Part shown: piece after piece, positions 1 through 8,240 of the stretch
Layout: each line of letters opens with the position of its first letter
Numbering within the stretch: the stretch's first letter is position 1
Assembly (NCBI GenBank): GCA_003164275.1
Contig: PLSY01000008.1
Location: 1 to 12,040 of the forward strand
Direction of reading: 5' to 3'
Source: Acidimicrobiaceae bacterium
GTDB taxonomy: Bacteria; Actinomycetota; Acidimicrobiia; Acidimicrobiales; RAAP-2
DNA length: 12,040 bases
Translations under genes and position numbers: made by a program
Notes under the pieces: model-generated
What the model was told of the DNA's origin: nothing
Databases searched by the model: none
The model's input: only the letters and a program-made list of their open reading frames with translations

Positions 1-1016
1 TCCAGGCGATCTGCCGCACGAACCGGCCGGCGCCGGGGAAGTCCTACGGCCTGATCGTTGACTACCTGGGTGTCTTTGACGACGTCGCCCAGGCCCTCGC
101 CTTCGACGACTCGTCGATCACCCAGGTCGTCTCCAACATCGACGAACTGAAGGACGAACTGACTGCGCAGATGGCGCTCTGCTTGGCGCACTTCCCTGGG
201 GTGGACCGTTCGATACCCGGATGGGAGGGACTCGTCGCCGCTCAGCAGTGCCTCCCCGACAATGAGAAGCGCGACGCCTTCGCCAAGGACTTCTCCGACC
301 TTGCTCAGCTCTGGGAGGCGATCTCGCCCGACCCGGTTCTCACGCCCCATGAAGATGACTTCCGGTGGTTGGCCGCCGTCTACGAGTCGCTCAAGCCGCC
401 CTCGGGCAACGGGAAGCTGCTGTGGCACAGCTTGGGCGCCAAGACGGTCGAGCTCATCCATGAGAACGTGACCGTCCAGGCGGTCCGTGACGACCTCGAG
501 ACGCTGGTACTCGATGAGCAGGTCATCTCCGAGATGCTCGCAGATCCCGACCAGCACATCATCGAGGTAGAGGTCACAGTCAGTTCCCGTTTGCGTCGGC
601 GCAGCGGGGACCCCGTGTTCGTCGCCCTCTCCGAGCGCCTCGAGAACCTCCGGGCCAAACACGAAGCCGGCCAGCTGGCCTCGCTCGAATTCCTCAAGCA
701 ACTCATCGACCTCGCCAAGGACGTCGTCGAGGCGGAGCGTGAGACTCCCCAGGAGGAAGAGGAGGACCGTGGAAAGGCGGCGCTCACAGAGCTCTTCGAG
801 GAGGTGAGGACCGGAGAGACTCCCGTGATCGTCGAGAGGGTAGTGGCTGACATCGACGAGATCGTCCGCCAGGTCCGCTTTCCTGGCTGGCAGCAGACCG
901 CTGCGGGGGAGCGAGAGGTCCAGAAGGCGCTCCGGCGCAGTCTGCTTCGCTACAAGCTCCACACGGACCAGGACCTGTTCGATCGGGCGTACGCCTACAT
1001 CGTCCAGTACTACTGA
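1..1016 (+). CDS. hsdR: Type I restriction enzyme R subunit (HsdR), C-terminal part; 5' end outside window
   Basis: This is the motor and restriction subunit of a type I restriction-modification complex, which acts with HsdM and HsdS to translocate and cut unmodified DNA. The reading frame is open from base 3, giving 337 visible residues and ending in TGA at 1014-1016. The first residues, QAICRTNRP followed by GKSYGLIVDYLG, are the classic HsdR helicase motif VI and the strand after it. What follows (VFDDVAQAL, then a long charged helical region with an acidic EEEEDR run) matches the HsdR C-terminal helical domain that docks on the methylase core, and the tail ends in an ...AYIVQYY block. The N-terminal PD-(D/E)XK nuclease, Walker motifs, hsdM and hsdS must lie upstream if present. 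Third codon positions are about 80% G/C in two 50-codon samples counted by hand, higher than in the next gene. The frame appears intact to its natural end. The family call is firm; specificity and type I subfamily cannot be read here. Confidence 0.93.
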   Translation, partial: QAICRTNRPAPGKSYGLIVDYLGVFDDVAQALAFDDSSITQVVSNIDELKDELTAQMALCLAHFPGVDRSIPGWEGLVAAQQCLPDNEKRDAFAKDFSDLAQLWEAISPDPVLTPHEDDFRWLAAVYESLKPPSGNGKLLWHSLGAKTVELIHENVTVQAVRDDLETLVLDEQVISEMLADPDQHIIEVEVTVSSRLRRRSGDPVFVALSERLENLRAKHEAGQLASLEFLKQLIDLAKDVVEAERETPQEEEEDRGKAALTELFEEVRTGETPVIVERVVADIDEIVRQVRFPGWQQTAAGEREVQKALRRSLLRYKLHTDQDLFDRAYAYIVQYY

Positions 1017-1040
1017 TCATGGCAACTGGTACGCGAGCTC

Positions 1041-1047
1041 GGGAGGA
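1041..1047 (+). promoter_or_regulatory. Ribosome binding site of the STAND NTPase gene
   Basis: GGGAGGA lies 5 nt before a GTG at 1053. This decides the start: the nearby ATGs at 1048 and 1051 are out of frame or run straight into TGA, and the first in-frame ATG (1071) has no comparable upstream match. There is no clear promoter or terminator in the 36 nt after hsdR, so read-through from hsdR is possible. Confidence 0.7.
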
Positions 1048-1052
1048 ATGAT

Positions 1053-3641
1053 GTGATTCCGATTGTGAAGATGTGGGACCGCATCGACATCACGAGGTCA
1101 GACTCAGAAACGGCACTCTTCTATGACTTGCTGTTCCTCGGTGAAATGGTCACGAAGTTGATCGTCGCTGGACTCCTCTCGCTGGTTGACGAAGACCGGG
1201 AGCGTCAGCGGTACGCATTGGAGTACACCCTGGTAAGGGCCAACAGCATCGGCGACTGGGTGACTCCGCTGGATGAACTAACGACAGGTCCTGCCAGCAC
1301 GTTGATGCCTGATGGGGCCGTGACGGAGAAGCGTCAGCTGACGCAACGTTTTGCAAAGTCCGACGGAACTTGGGAGCGGGAGGCGGTGGACCTTCTGCAG
1401 AGTGTGGTGTCGTGTGTTGGTGAGTCACCAGGGGGTCTAGGCGCCAAGAGCGCCTTACTTACGTGGTTCAAGACCTTCGCATGGTTGCGCAACCGAACGC
1501 GTGGACACGGTGCCCCTACGGGAAGGGTCTGCGCCCAGATGGCCCCTGACTTGGAGGCTTCACTTCGGCTGATCACGGAGAACTACGCCGGATTCTCCGA
1601 ACCCTGGACGTACCTGCGTCGCAATCTGTCGGACAAGTACCGAGTCGTCCCTGTATGTGGAGACGTTTCGACATTCGACTATCTCAAGACGGTCACGGAC
1701 GTCCAACTTTCAGATGGGCTGTACCGTGGGATTGCGGGACAGCTCTATGAGGTCCCACTGATCTACTCGGACGTCGATCTCTCGGACTTCAAGTTCGCGA
1801 ATGGCAATTTCCGGGCGGGTCGGTTCGAGACGCTCTCCTACCTAACGGACGATCTTGATGACGTTGAGACTGAGAGGTACAACCTTCCTGCCTCGGCACT
1901 GCCACTGAGTGGGACTTCGGCCGGACCATCTCTGGAAGTAGTTGGTGAGACGTTCGTCAACCTGCCACCAAGACTTCCTGACTACGTCTCTCGGAGCGAT
2001 CTTGAGAACACAGTGACGCGACTGGTTACTGACGATCGCCATCCCGTTGTGACTCTTGCTGGGCGTGGTGGAGTTGGCAAGAGGTCAACAGCGCTTGAAG
2101 TGCTTTACCAAGTCGCTCGGACTGGCCAGTTCTTCGCGATCCTGTGGTTCAGCGCAAGGGACATCGACCTTCTTCCTCAGGGGCCGAAGCGAGTTCAGGC
2201 CGACGTCCTTACAGAGAAGGAGATTGCGTCGCAGTTCGTCGAACTCATGAATCCTGCGGGCTCCGCCAGCAGGGAGTTCGACCAAGTGGCCTACTTTCGC
2301 AATTGCTTGGACGGTCGAGGAGATGACGGCCCGTTCTTGTTCGTGTTCGACAACTTCGAGACCGTTCGCGATTCAAGCGACCTGTACCACGCAGTGGACA
2401 CGTACATCCGCTTGCCCAACAAAGTCCTGATCACGTCACGGTCGCGAACTTTCCGAGGCGACTTCCCAATTGATGTGGGCGGAATGACGAGGGCCGAGTT
2501 CACGGAGCTGGCGACTGGGACGGCACATCGACTCGGGATTGCTCACCTCCTGAATGATGGATTCCTGGATGAGCTCTACGAGGAGTCCGATGGACATCCC
2601 TATGTAGTGCGCGTCCTCTTGGGAGAAGTTGCTGAGAGCGGAGGTCGACGATCAGTCGAACGGGTCATGGCAGGCCGTGACGACATTCTCGATGCCCTGT
2701 TTGAGCGGACGTACACGTCCCTTGCCCCAGCCGCACAGAGGATCTTTCTCACATTGGCTAGCTGGAGGTCGATCGTCCCTCGGCTTGCCGTCGAGGCTGC
2801 GCTTCTTCGGCCGGAGAACGAGCGCATGGACGTTGATCGAGCGATCGATACCTTGGAGCGCAATTCACTCATTGAAGTGTTGCAAGGGCCTGCGACGGCT
2901 GAAGAGTTCCTCAGGGTGCCGCTGGCCGCAGGTGTATTCGGGCGGAAGAAGCTGAGCGTCAGCAGCATGAAGACGGCAATTGAGGCTGACACTCGGATTC
3001 TTCAGATGTTTGGAGCGGCAAGACCGGATGAGGCGACGAAGGGAATCGGCCCACCGGTGGACCGAATGGTTGCAGCTTTGGCGGCCCGCGGCGGTCAAGG
3101 CGATGACATCCAAGAAGGCCTGAAGATCCTCGAGTTTGTGGGACGGCAGTTCCCCAGCGCATGGCTGAAGATCGCTGATCTCGAAGAGGAGCTAGGAGAG
3201 CCCGCCTCGGCGACTGAAGCCGTACGCAAGTACCTCGAAGCCGAGCCGTCGAGTCGCGAGGGTTGGTCGAAACTGGCCAATCTGTGCGCACGTAGCGGTG
3301 CTTCACTTGATGAACTCGCCGCACTTTGCGAGCTTGCCCAGCTCCCTGGCGCAACAATCGATGACGCAAGCAGAGCAGCCAACCGGTTCAACGCACTCAT
3401 GGCGTCGAGGGCCATCAATCTCCGCGGGGACGACAAACGCGTCATGGCACAACGGATCCGGGCCTTGCTCGAGCGAAGAGCGAACGATTCGGATGCGACG
3501 ACGCTCTCAAGGCTGGCATGGCTCTGTCTCCACCTTGATGATGTTCCGGCAGCGCGCAAATACGCGGATCTGGGATTGAAGGCTGACCCCATGAACACCT
3601 ACTGCATCCGGCTCGCAGATCAACTCAGCGGACATAGGTGA
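1053..3641 (+). CDS. STAND NTPase (NB-ARC-like) with HEPN-compatible N-terminus and TPR-like C-terminus
   Basis: An 862-aa soluble protein starting at GTG 1053. The NTPase core shows Walker A GRGGVGKRST (337-346), Walker B FLFVFDNFE (428-436), an NB-ARC sensor-like VLITSRSRT (458-466) and a GxP-type GHPYV (514-518). A winged-helix-like stretch probably follows at about 545-610. Residues 700-850 contain TPR-like helical pairs, for example around 703-732 and 814-848 (YLEAEP, LGLKADP). STAND proteins of this build act as switches: a C-terminal sensor releases nucleotide-driven oligomerisation that activates an N-terminal effector. The N-terminal 300 residues are not recognised with certainty, but RNRTRGH at 146-152 (R-x5-H) in a helical context fits the RX4-6H signature of HEPN ribonucleases. 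No signal peptide or membrane segment is evident. Third-position G/C is about 58-74% in 50-codon samples, below hsdR, hinting at separate origin. The STAND class is secure; the HEPN call and the role in defence are inference. Confidence 0.85.
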   Translation: MIPIVKMWDRIDITRSDSETALFYDLLFLGEMVTKLIVAGLLSLVDEDRERQRYALEYTLVRANSIGDWVTPLDELTTGPASTLMPDGAVTEKRQLTQRFAKSDGTWEREAVDLLQSVVSCVGESPGGLGAKSALLTWFKTFAWLRNRTRGHGAPTGRVCAQMAPDLEASLRLITENYAGFSEPWTYLRRNLSDKYRVVPVCGDVSTFDYLKTVTDVQLSDGLYRGIAGQLYEVPLIYSDVDLSDFKFANGNFRAGRFETLSYLTDDLDDVETERYNLPASALPLSGTSAGPSLEVVGETFVNLPPRLPDYVSRSDLENTVTRLVTDDRHPVVTLAGRGGVGKRSTALEVLYQVARTGQFFAILWFSARDIDLLPQGPKRVQADVLTEKEIASQFVELMNPAGSASREFDQVAYFRNCLDGRGDDGPFLFVFDNFETVRDSSDLYHAVDTYIRLPNKVLITSRSRTFRGDFPIDVGGMTRAEFTELATGTAHRLGIAHLLNDGFLDELYEESDGHPYVVRVLLGEVAESGGRRSVERVMAGRDDILDALFERTYTSLAPAAQRIFLTLASWRSIVPRLAVEAALLRPENERMDVDRAIDTLERNSLIEVLQGPATAEEFLRVPLAAGVFGRKKLSVSSMKTAIEADTRILQMFGAARPDEATKGIGPPVDRMVAALAARGGQGDDIQEGLKILEFVGRQFPSAWLKIADLEEELGEPASATEAVRKYLEAEPSSREGWSKLANLCARSGASLDELAALCELAQLPGATIDDASRAANRFNALMASRAINLRGDDKRVMAQRIRALLERRANDSDATTLSRLAWLCLHLDDVPAARKYADLGLKADPMNTYCIRLADQLSGHR

Positions 3642-3645
3642 ACTG

Positions 3646-3756
3646 ATGGTGGAATCCCACTACGACTGTGCCGATCGCGGCAAGCCGCGCAGGAGCGTGT
3701 TGTCCAGTTCGATGTGGGGCAACGACTGGAGCCGCGTCGCCGGGGGCAGCCGTTGA
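3646..3756 (+). other. Possible 36-codon ORF or true N-terminus of the next gene (uncertain)
   Basis: An ATG at 3646 sits 4 nt after AGGTGA (3636-3641), a good Shine-Dalgarno sequence that overlaps the stop of the STAND gene. It opens 36 codons, ending at TGA 3754-3756. That stop overlaps a TTG at 3753 (sequence TTGA) that is in frame with the 566-aa gene. It could be a short translationally coupled leader, or the real start of the next gene separated from it by a one-base change at the five-G run 3742-3746. It could also be chance. The peptide has no recognisable domain. Confidence 0.25.
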
Positions 3757-5414
3757 CCGCTCTTGCCCAACCCTTGTGGACCGAACAGATGTACCGAGCC
3801 GTCGGTGGTCAGGACCACCTGGGCTTGGGGTCAGTCGTAACGGACAAGATCCTTCCCTCGCTCTCGCCTGGAATCAACGTCCTCACACCCCATCCGCGCT
3901 ATTGGTCGTTCTATGCGTTTGTGGTCGATGAGTTCTGGCGCCGGGATCTTCCTAGGACCAACGCAAGTCTCCGCCGATTCTTGCGGCGCAAGGAGTCCAT
4001 TTTCTCGATCGCCGGCCACCTTTGCGCCAATCCCGGACACCGGGGATCTCCGATCGGTAGCCGGCGAGTCGCTCCGTTAGTCCGGGAGGGGAATTCCAAA
4101 TACTCGGCGGACTTCGACTACATGAAATCATCGGGGGGCGGATACGGGCTCTACTACGCAACGGTGATGCAGGCGACGGGGGTGGTTCGACTGGCTGACC
4201 GCAGTCTCGGCCTACCGGCGGACACGGTGACACCCGAAGTCGGTGTGGAAGTTGCCGAAGCCTATCGAGATGCGATCTCCGGTACGAAGTACTGGAAGCG
4301 CTACTTCGACAAAGATGAGGTTCCAGCGGGTGCCGTCGAAGAACTCGCGGATGTTGGGTGCCTGTGTCGTCTTCGGGACGGCGCACCGGATCGAGAACTT
4401 CTCGTCAATGTGTTTCTCCATGGCGGTCATGGCCCAGCAGCAGCAGCTCGGCGCACATCGCTGCAGATGATGCTGGAACTGTCACATCAGACGCGGACGG
4501 TTGCGCTGGATCAGGATGACTTCCGGCGCCTCGTGTTGTACCGGTCCGCATATGACCTTGAGACCGATCAGGAGGTGACCACCTTCGATCCACCGGCTCA
4601 CCTCGAAAGCGTCGCCCGCCGATGGCGATTGTCTCAGCTTCGGGAGTTGTTCAACTGGTCGCTCAACGGCATGTGGCAGTGGCTCTGCGACTGGGGGCTC
4701 GACCAGAGTGGTGACACCTTCCCGATATCCCTCGAAGATCTGCGCAAGGTCACCGACACACTTCCCCTGAAGGTACTGCCAGGCATCAAGACGAAGCCTG
4801 CGGAACCGATCGGGAAGTTGATCGAGGAGTGCCGGGCGGCAGCTTCGATCACGGACTCGCTTGATGGGAGATGGGAGCTCTGGACGGAGCTCACCGAGGA
4901 TCATCTCTTCACCCTGTTGCGGTCGGGCGAGTTGGGAGGCGACGGAAGTCTGGCTGCGCTCTTCGTGATGTACGTGATGTCCCTATCCAGGCTGTGGGAT
5001 CCCGACCTTCGCGCTTCTGTGGGATCGGAAGATTGGCGGCCGGTCTTGGAGGGAGGTCTGTCGAGGATCGGTATGCAGTTCGCCCTCGACAAGCTGCGTG
5101 CCGACGAGCGAGCGGGAAGGACTGTCCGGGAGGTCATGGCGAGGGTCCTCAACGATCAGGTCATCGCGCAACACGAGCGGGTGGCCCTGGCGAAATTGCC
5201 CGACGACACCTTTAGATTCAGGCGGGAAGGCGGTCGTTTGCGTTTCTTCGAGCAGCCGAACGAGTTTCAACGGAACAACTCACGCTTTGAGGCACTCTCG
5301 ACCGTATGTGCAGAACTCGGATGGACCGGCTACCTGGCCGAGGAAGGCCATCGGCTGACTGCAGAGGGACAAGCCATTCGCAGGGACGGCGATCTAGTGG
5401 TCGAGGCCGACTGA
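3714..5414 (+). CDS. Unknown protein, resembling DUF6361-type defence-island proteins
   Basis: A 566-aa protein if GTG 3714 is used. That GTG lacks a clear Shine-Dalgarno sequence; TTG 3753 or ATG 3789 (residue 26) are alternatives, and all precede the conserved-looking part. I do not recognise the family with certainty. The block LGLGSV...ILPSLSPGINVLT...RYWSFYAFVVDEFW (residues 36-75) resembles, from memory, the N-terminal signature of DUF6361 proteins (LGIGSIRDA...LFPGTST...RYFLFVPW), which are found beside PLD proteins and helicases in defence loci. The rest is mixed and mostly helical. YWKRYFDK (193-200) and a basic/aromatic stretch TFRFRREGGRLRFFEQP (499-515) stand out, and the last 70 residues could be a small winged-helix-like domain. 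No catalytic motif, signal peptide or transmembrane helix is seen. The stop lies one base before the next start, so it is almost certainly co-translated with the PLD gene and may be its partner or a nucleic-acid adaptor. Confidence 0.8.
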   Translation: MGQRLEPRRRGQPLTALAQPLWTEQMYRAVGGQDHLGLGSVVTDKILPSLSPGINVLTPHPRYWSFYAFVVDEFWRRDLPRTNASLRRFLRRKESIFSIAGHLCANPGHRGSPIGSRRVAPLVREGNSKYSADFDYMKSSGGGYGLYYATVMQATGVVRLADRSLGLPADTVTPEVGVEVAEAYRDAISGTKYWKRYFDKDEVPAGAVEELADVGCLCRLRDGAPDRELLVNVFLHGGHGPAAAARRTSLQMMLELSHQTRTVALDQDDFRRLVLYRSAYDLETDQEVTTFDPPAHLESVARRWRLSQLRELFNWSLNGMWQWLCDWGLDQSGDTFPISLEDLRKVTDTLPLKVLPGIKTKPAEPIGKLIEECRAAASITDSLDGRWELWTELTEDHLFTLLRSGELGGDGSLAALFVMYVMSLSRLWDPDLRASVGSEDWRPVLEGGLSRIGMQFALDKLRADERAGRTVREVMARVLNDQVIAQHERVALAKLPDDTFRFRREGGRLRFFEQPNEFQRNNSRFEALSTVCAELGWTGYLAEEGHRLTAEGQAIRRDGDLVVEAD

Positions 5415-5415
5415 C

Positions 5416-8127
5416 GTGGCTCGTACCCAGCGGCCCACCCGGCTTCGACTCCCAGACACCCTGGATGGGGAGTTCACCGGTCTGATCATTGGCACCTATG
5501 GCGCGGCGCTCGACTTCGCCGAAGCCCAGTTGTTCCGTCAGTTGTCGAAACACACCGTGAGTCGACTTGTCCTAGCCGACGACGTTCAATTGAAGTCGTT
5601 CCTCGCAACGCAACCGGCGATCAAGCGCATGAACCGGTCCTACGTTGCCGCACCGGTCAGGTCACCGCGGGCACATCACCCGAAGTTCATTCTCTTGGTC
5701 GGACCAGATGCCGGAAGGCTCCACGTCGGCTCGGGCAATCTCTCCATCTCTGGCTACACCGGCCCTGGTGAGTGCTTCACTTCCTACGAGTGGGATTCCA
5801 ACGATCCGGAGTCGGTGGCACCGTTTGCCACCGTGCGAGAGCTGTTGGAACTGGAGATCGAATTCGGGTGGATCGACAAGGTGGCTCGCGATCGAGTCCA
5901 TGACTTGCTCAGCGCTGCCCCATGGATTCCTTCGGTAGCGCCGACTGCAGGACCAGTAGTGCACAACCTGCGGCGATCGATGATCGATCAGCTCGAAGAT
6001 GCCGTCGGGGGTCGCCACGTCCACGAAGTCATGGCTTTGGCGCCGTTCCACGACAAGAGCTCACATGCGATCAAGGAGATCCTTGGGCGACTTGGACCGG
6101 ATCGCTTCTGTCTGCTGGTTCAGGATGGGATGACCCGGCTCCACAAGGGTGCGCTCGGCCGAGAACTCAAGAAGTCCGGGGTGGAGGTGACCATCAAGGA
6201 GGCGAGAGCAGCGTCGCCGTATCCGAATGTCCTGTTGCATGCCAAGTTCGTCTTGGTCCGGGCTGATGGTGTCGACGTGATCCTTCAAGGTTCCGCCAAC
6301 CTCAGTGCCGTTGCAATGTGCCGCTCGGGTGTCGATGCAAATGTCGAGATCGCGAATCTGCTCCATGGAGATCCCGGCTCGTTCGACGATCTCCTCAGCA
6401 CGCTTGAGCTCACCGATCGATCTGACGGCCTCACTTCATTCACTCCAGATGAGGACTGGGGGAACGAGGAAGAAGCCGAACACGTCGAGGAGGGGCCGTG
6501 GGAAGTTTGCTGGGCCTCACCCCGGCTGACGGGTGCGCTTCGCAGGCCTACTGCAGACCACTTCGAGGTGAACGTTGCTGGTGCGAAACTAGCCGTAGCT
6601 CGGCAGAACTGGGACGAGCTGGATGACGGTTGGCAGTTCACCCTCGAGTTCGGCGAGGATGCCGCCGGCCGAATCGACAGAGCTCGATCGGTTGAACTGG
6701 TGGCAGCCGATGGAACCACCTGGTTGGCGTACCCGTACCATGTGCTTTCTTTGCTGAGGTTGTCGGCCAGCGGTCATCGAGCCGACCTGCTGCAGGAGGT
6801 CGGGGATCTAGACCTGCGGGACAAGGAACTCGAGGAGCTGGTCGCAGAGCTCGATCGGGTACTTATCGTGGATGGCAGGAGCCTGTGGCGCCTTGCTCAT
6901 CCAGAGGAGCGGGAGGCTGATCCAGAAGTAGATGCCCCTCGCGTTGACTACGGCGAGCTGGACTGGGAGAAGATTGGCGTTCTTCCTCAATTCCGCCAGT
7001 ACGGCTCATCTTCCCAACGGCACTTGCTGGCACAGACGGAATTGGGGATCGTGCTCCAGGCTCTTACGGGCAGGTTCAAGGCCGACGTGCGTGCGGGTGG
7101 TGGAGAGTCGACGGAAGAGGTCGACGAACCCGACGATCTCAGTACTGAGCAAGAGGCCGAAGACGCCGACCTTCTCGATGATGTCTCTGACGATGCCGAT
7201 GACGCGGAAGCGGATGCGGGTCCAAAGCGTTTGGCTCCCCGTCAGCGAGTACGACGCCTGTGGAGGAACTTCGTTCGGCGCTTCGTAGCGGGGCTCTCCG
7301 ACGCCGATTTTGTGGCATCTGTAGGCAGTTCGGTGGTTGTGCCCAGCTACATCGTGTTCAATCACCTTTGCCGTCGTCTACGAGTGGTGGATCTCGTTGA
7401 TGAGGACTTCCTCACCGAAGCACAGCTCCGGCTCTGGTCGTTCATGTGGGGAACTGAAGCAAGCGATGGATACGTTGAACTGCTGCCCGATGACGAGCGG
7501 GCGGTGGCCCGGAAGTTGCTCGCTGAACATGAGGATCTGGCGGTGACCTTGGCAGCCGTGGAAGACGCTTGGTGCCAAGTATGGAGGGAGGGAACCGATG
7601 TCCGCCCGCTCCGCACGGTGTGGCGAAAGTATCTGGAGAGTGAGGATTGGGTGCCGGAGTCCGGTGCACTCTCGAGAGCAGCGGCCGTGACGCTCGAGTG
7701 CGATGGGGACGCGAGCCGGCTATTCGATGACTTGTTCGACCTGGCGGCAACCTTCCAAGAATCGGAGCGCGACGGTGAGATCGCCGCATGTCTCGGCGTC
7801 TCCCCATTGAGCATCGAGTCGAAATGGAGCCAAGTGCACCGGGGCGGTACGGCCGGAACGATCGAGGAGTGCGAGTACCTCGAGATCGCTGGCACCGATC
7901 TCAGCCTGGAGGCTGCGCAAGAAGCATGCGCAATCTGGAAGGCGTATGAGCCACACCGACGCTACTTCAGGGTTCAAGCCGAGAATGCGGTAGCAATCCT
8001 CGACCTTGAACACAACGACGCGGTTTACTTCGACAAGCGAGCCGACACCGAGAAGCTCTTGGACGTTGGATCGAGGTCCAGCGCACCATGGGAGGTTCGC
8101 CTCGAGCAGCTGTTGGATGCTGCCTGA
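5416..8127 (+). CDS. Large phospholipase D superfamily (HKD) protein, probable nuclease
   Basis: A 903-aa protein with GTG start at 5416, one base after the previous stop; GAGG at 5403-5406 may serve as a weak ribosome site. The N-terminal third has two PLD half-sites. HHPKFILL (H88, K90) is followed by GSGNLS (105-110), and LLHAKFVL (H275, K277) by GSANLS (292-297). This spacing matches the superfamily in which two HxK motifs form one active site through a phospho-histidine intermediate. Members next to helicases or restriction genes are usually nucleases. The canonical Asp of HxKxxxxD is not at its usual place (D98 and D284 are farther on), as in divergent nuclease-type members. Residues 330-560 look like mixed sheet and helix of no known family. 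Residues 562-602 are a very acidic linker, and 603-903 a helical domain starting with a basic cluster (PKRLAPRQRVRRLWRNFVRR). No signal peptide is seen, so it is probably cytoplasmic. Its pairing with the downstream helicase recalls MkoB of Mokosh, but it is much longer than a minimal PLD nuclease. Confidence 0.85.
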   Translation: MARTQRPTRLRLPDTLDGEFTGLIIGTYGAALDFAEAQLFRQLSKHTVSRLVLADDVQLKSFLATQPAIKRMNRSYVAAPVRSPRAHHPKFILLVGPDAGRLHVGSGNLSISGYTGPGECFTSYEWDSNDPESVAPFATVRELLELEIEFGWIDKVARDRVHDLLSAAPWIPSVAPTAGPVVHNLRRSMIDQLEDAVGGRHVHEVMALAPFHDKSSHAIKEILGRLGPDRFCLLVQDGMTRLHKGALGRELKKSGVEVTIKEARAASPYPNVLLHAKFVLVRADGVDVILQGSANLSAVAMCRSGVDANVEIANLLHGDPGSFDDLLSTLELTDRSDGLTSFTPDEDWGNEEEAEHVEEGPWEVCWASPRLTGALRRPTADHFEVNVAGAKLAVARQNWDELDDGWQFTLEFGEDAAGRIDRARSVELVAADGTTWLAYPYHVLSLLRLSASGHRADLLQEVGDLDLRDKELEELVAELDRVLIVDGRSLWRLAHPEEREADPEVDAPRVDYGELDWEKIGVLPQFRQYGSSSQRHLLAQTELGIVLQALTGRFKADVRAGGGESTEEVDEPDDLSTEQEAEDADLLDDVSDDADDAEADAGPKRLAPRQRVRRLWRNFVRRFVAGLSDADFVASVGSSVVVPSYIVFNHLCRRLRVVDLVDEDFLTEAQLRLWSFMWGTEASDGYVELLPDDERAVARKLLAEHEDLAVTLAAVEDAWCQVWREGTDVRPLRTVWRKYLESEDWVPESGALSRAAAVTLECDGDASRLFDDLFDLAATFQESERDGEIAACLGVSPLSIESKWSQVHRGGTAGTIEECEYLEIAGTDLSLEAAQEACAIWKAYEPHRRYFRVQAENAVAILDLEHNDAVYFDKRADTEKLLDVGSRSSAPWEVRLEQLLDAA

Positions 8128-8140
8128 TGCCGCGGCATCA
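8125..8140. repeat. Perfect 16-bp palindrome over the stop codon of the PLD gene
   Basis: TGATGCCGCGGCATCA equals its own reverse complement and begins exactly at the TGA stop of the PLD gene. Flanking bases (C before, A after) do not extend it. It could form a 6-bp stem with a CGCG loop in RNA, but no U-tract follows, so it is not a standard intrinsic terminator. As DNA it could be a dimeric repressor operator upstream of the helicase gene. Both roles are inference. Confidence 0.45.
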
Positions 8141-8192
8141 AGATGGGTAGAGCTGGGTGAACCTCACTGACCCTCTTGGTGCGACCCGAGCG

Positions 8193-8198
8193 TACAAT
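8193..8198 (+). promoter_or_regulatory. Weak candidate -10 element for the helicase gene
   Basis: TACAAT lies 42 nt before the helicase ATG and differs from the sigma-70 -10 consensus at one base. No convincing -35 box exists at 16-18 bp upstream; the nearest partial match, CTGACC at 8167-8172, is 20 bp away. The 113-nt gap 8128-8240 is the longest non-coding stretch in the window and could hold a secondary promoter, but evidence is thin. Confidence 0.22.
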
Positions 8199-8240
8199 CG
8201 GACAATCCACATCGGAGACACAGGCATTGGGCGGTAGGGC

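Noticed and set aside
380..853. Minus-strand ORF opposite hsdR (157 aa) and similar long antisense ORFs, such as 3095-3598, 7362-7895 and 9351-9812
   Set aside because: Serine/arginine-rich low-complexity translations typical of the reverse strand of GC-rich genes; they lie fully inside well-supported coding genes and show no domain.
1019..1051. Ten-codon ORF between hsdR and the STAND gene
   Set aside because: No ribosome site of its own, very short, and its end merely overlaps the Shine-Dalgarno region of the next gene; chance is the simplest explanation.
3668..3931. 87-aa plus-strand ORF overlapping the start of the 566-aa gene
   Set aside because: Cys/Pro/Ser/Arg-rich translation without domain features; it overlaps the better-supported frame and lacks a ribosome site.
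8125..8160. Intrinsic terminator after the PLD gene
   Set aside because: The palindrome can form a hairpin, but the following bases (AGATGGGTAG) contain no U-tract.
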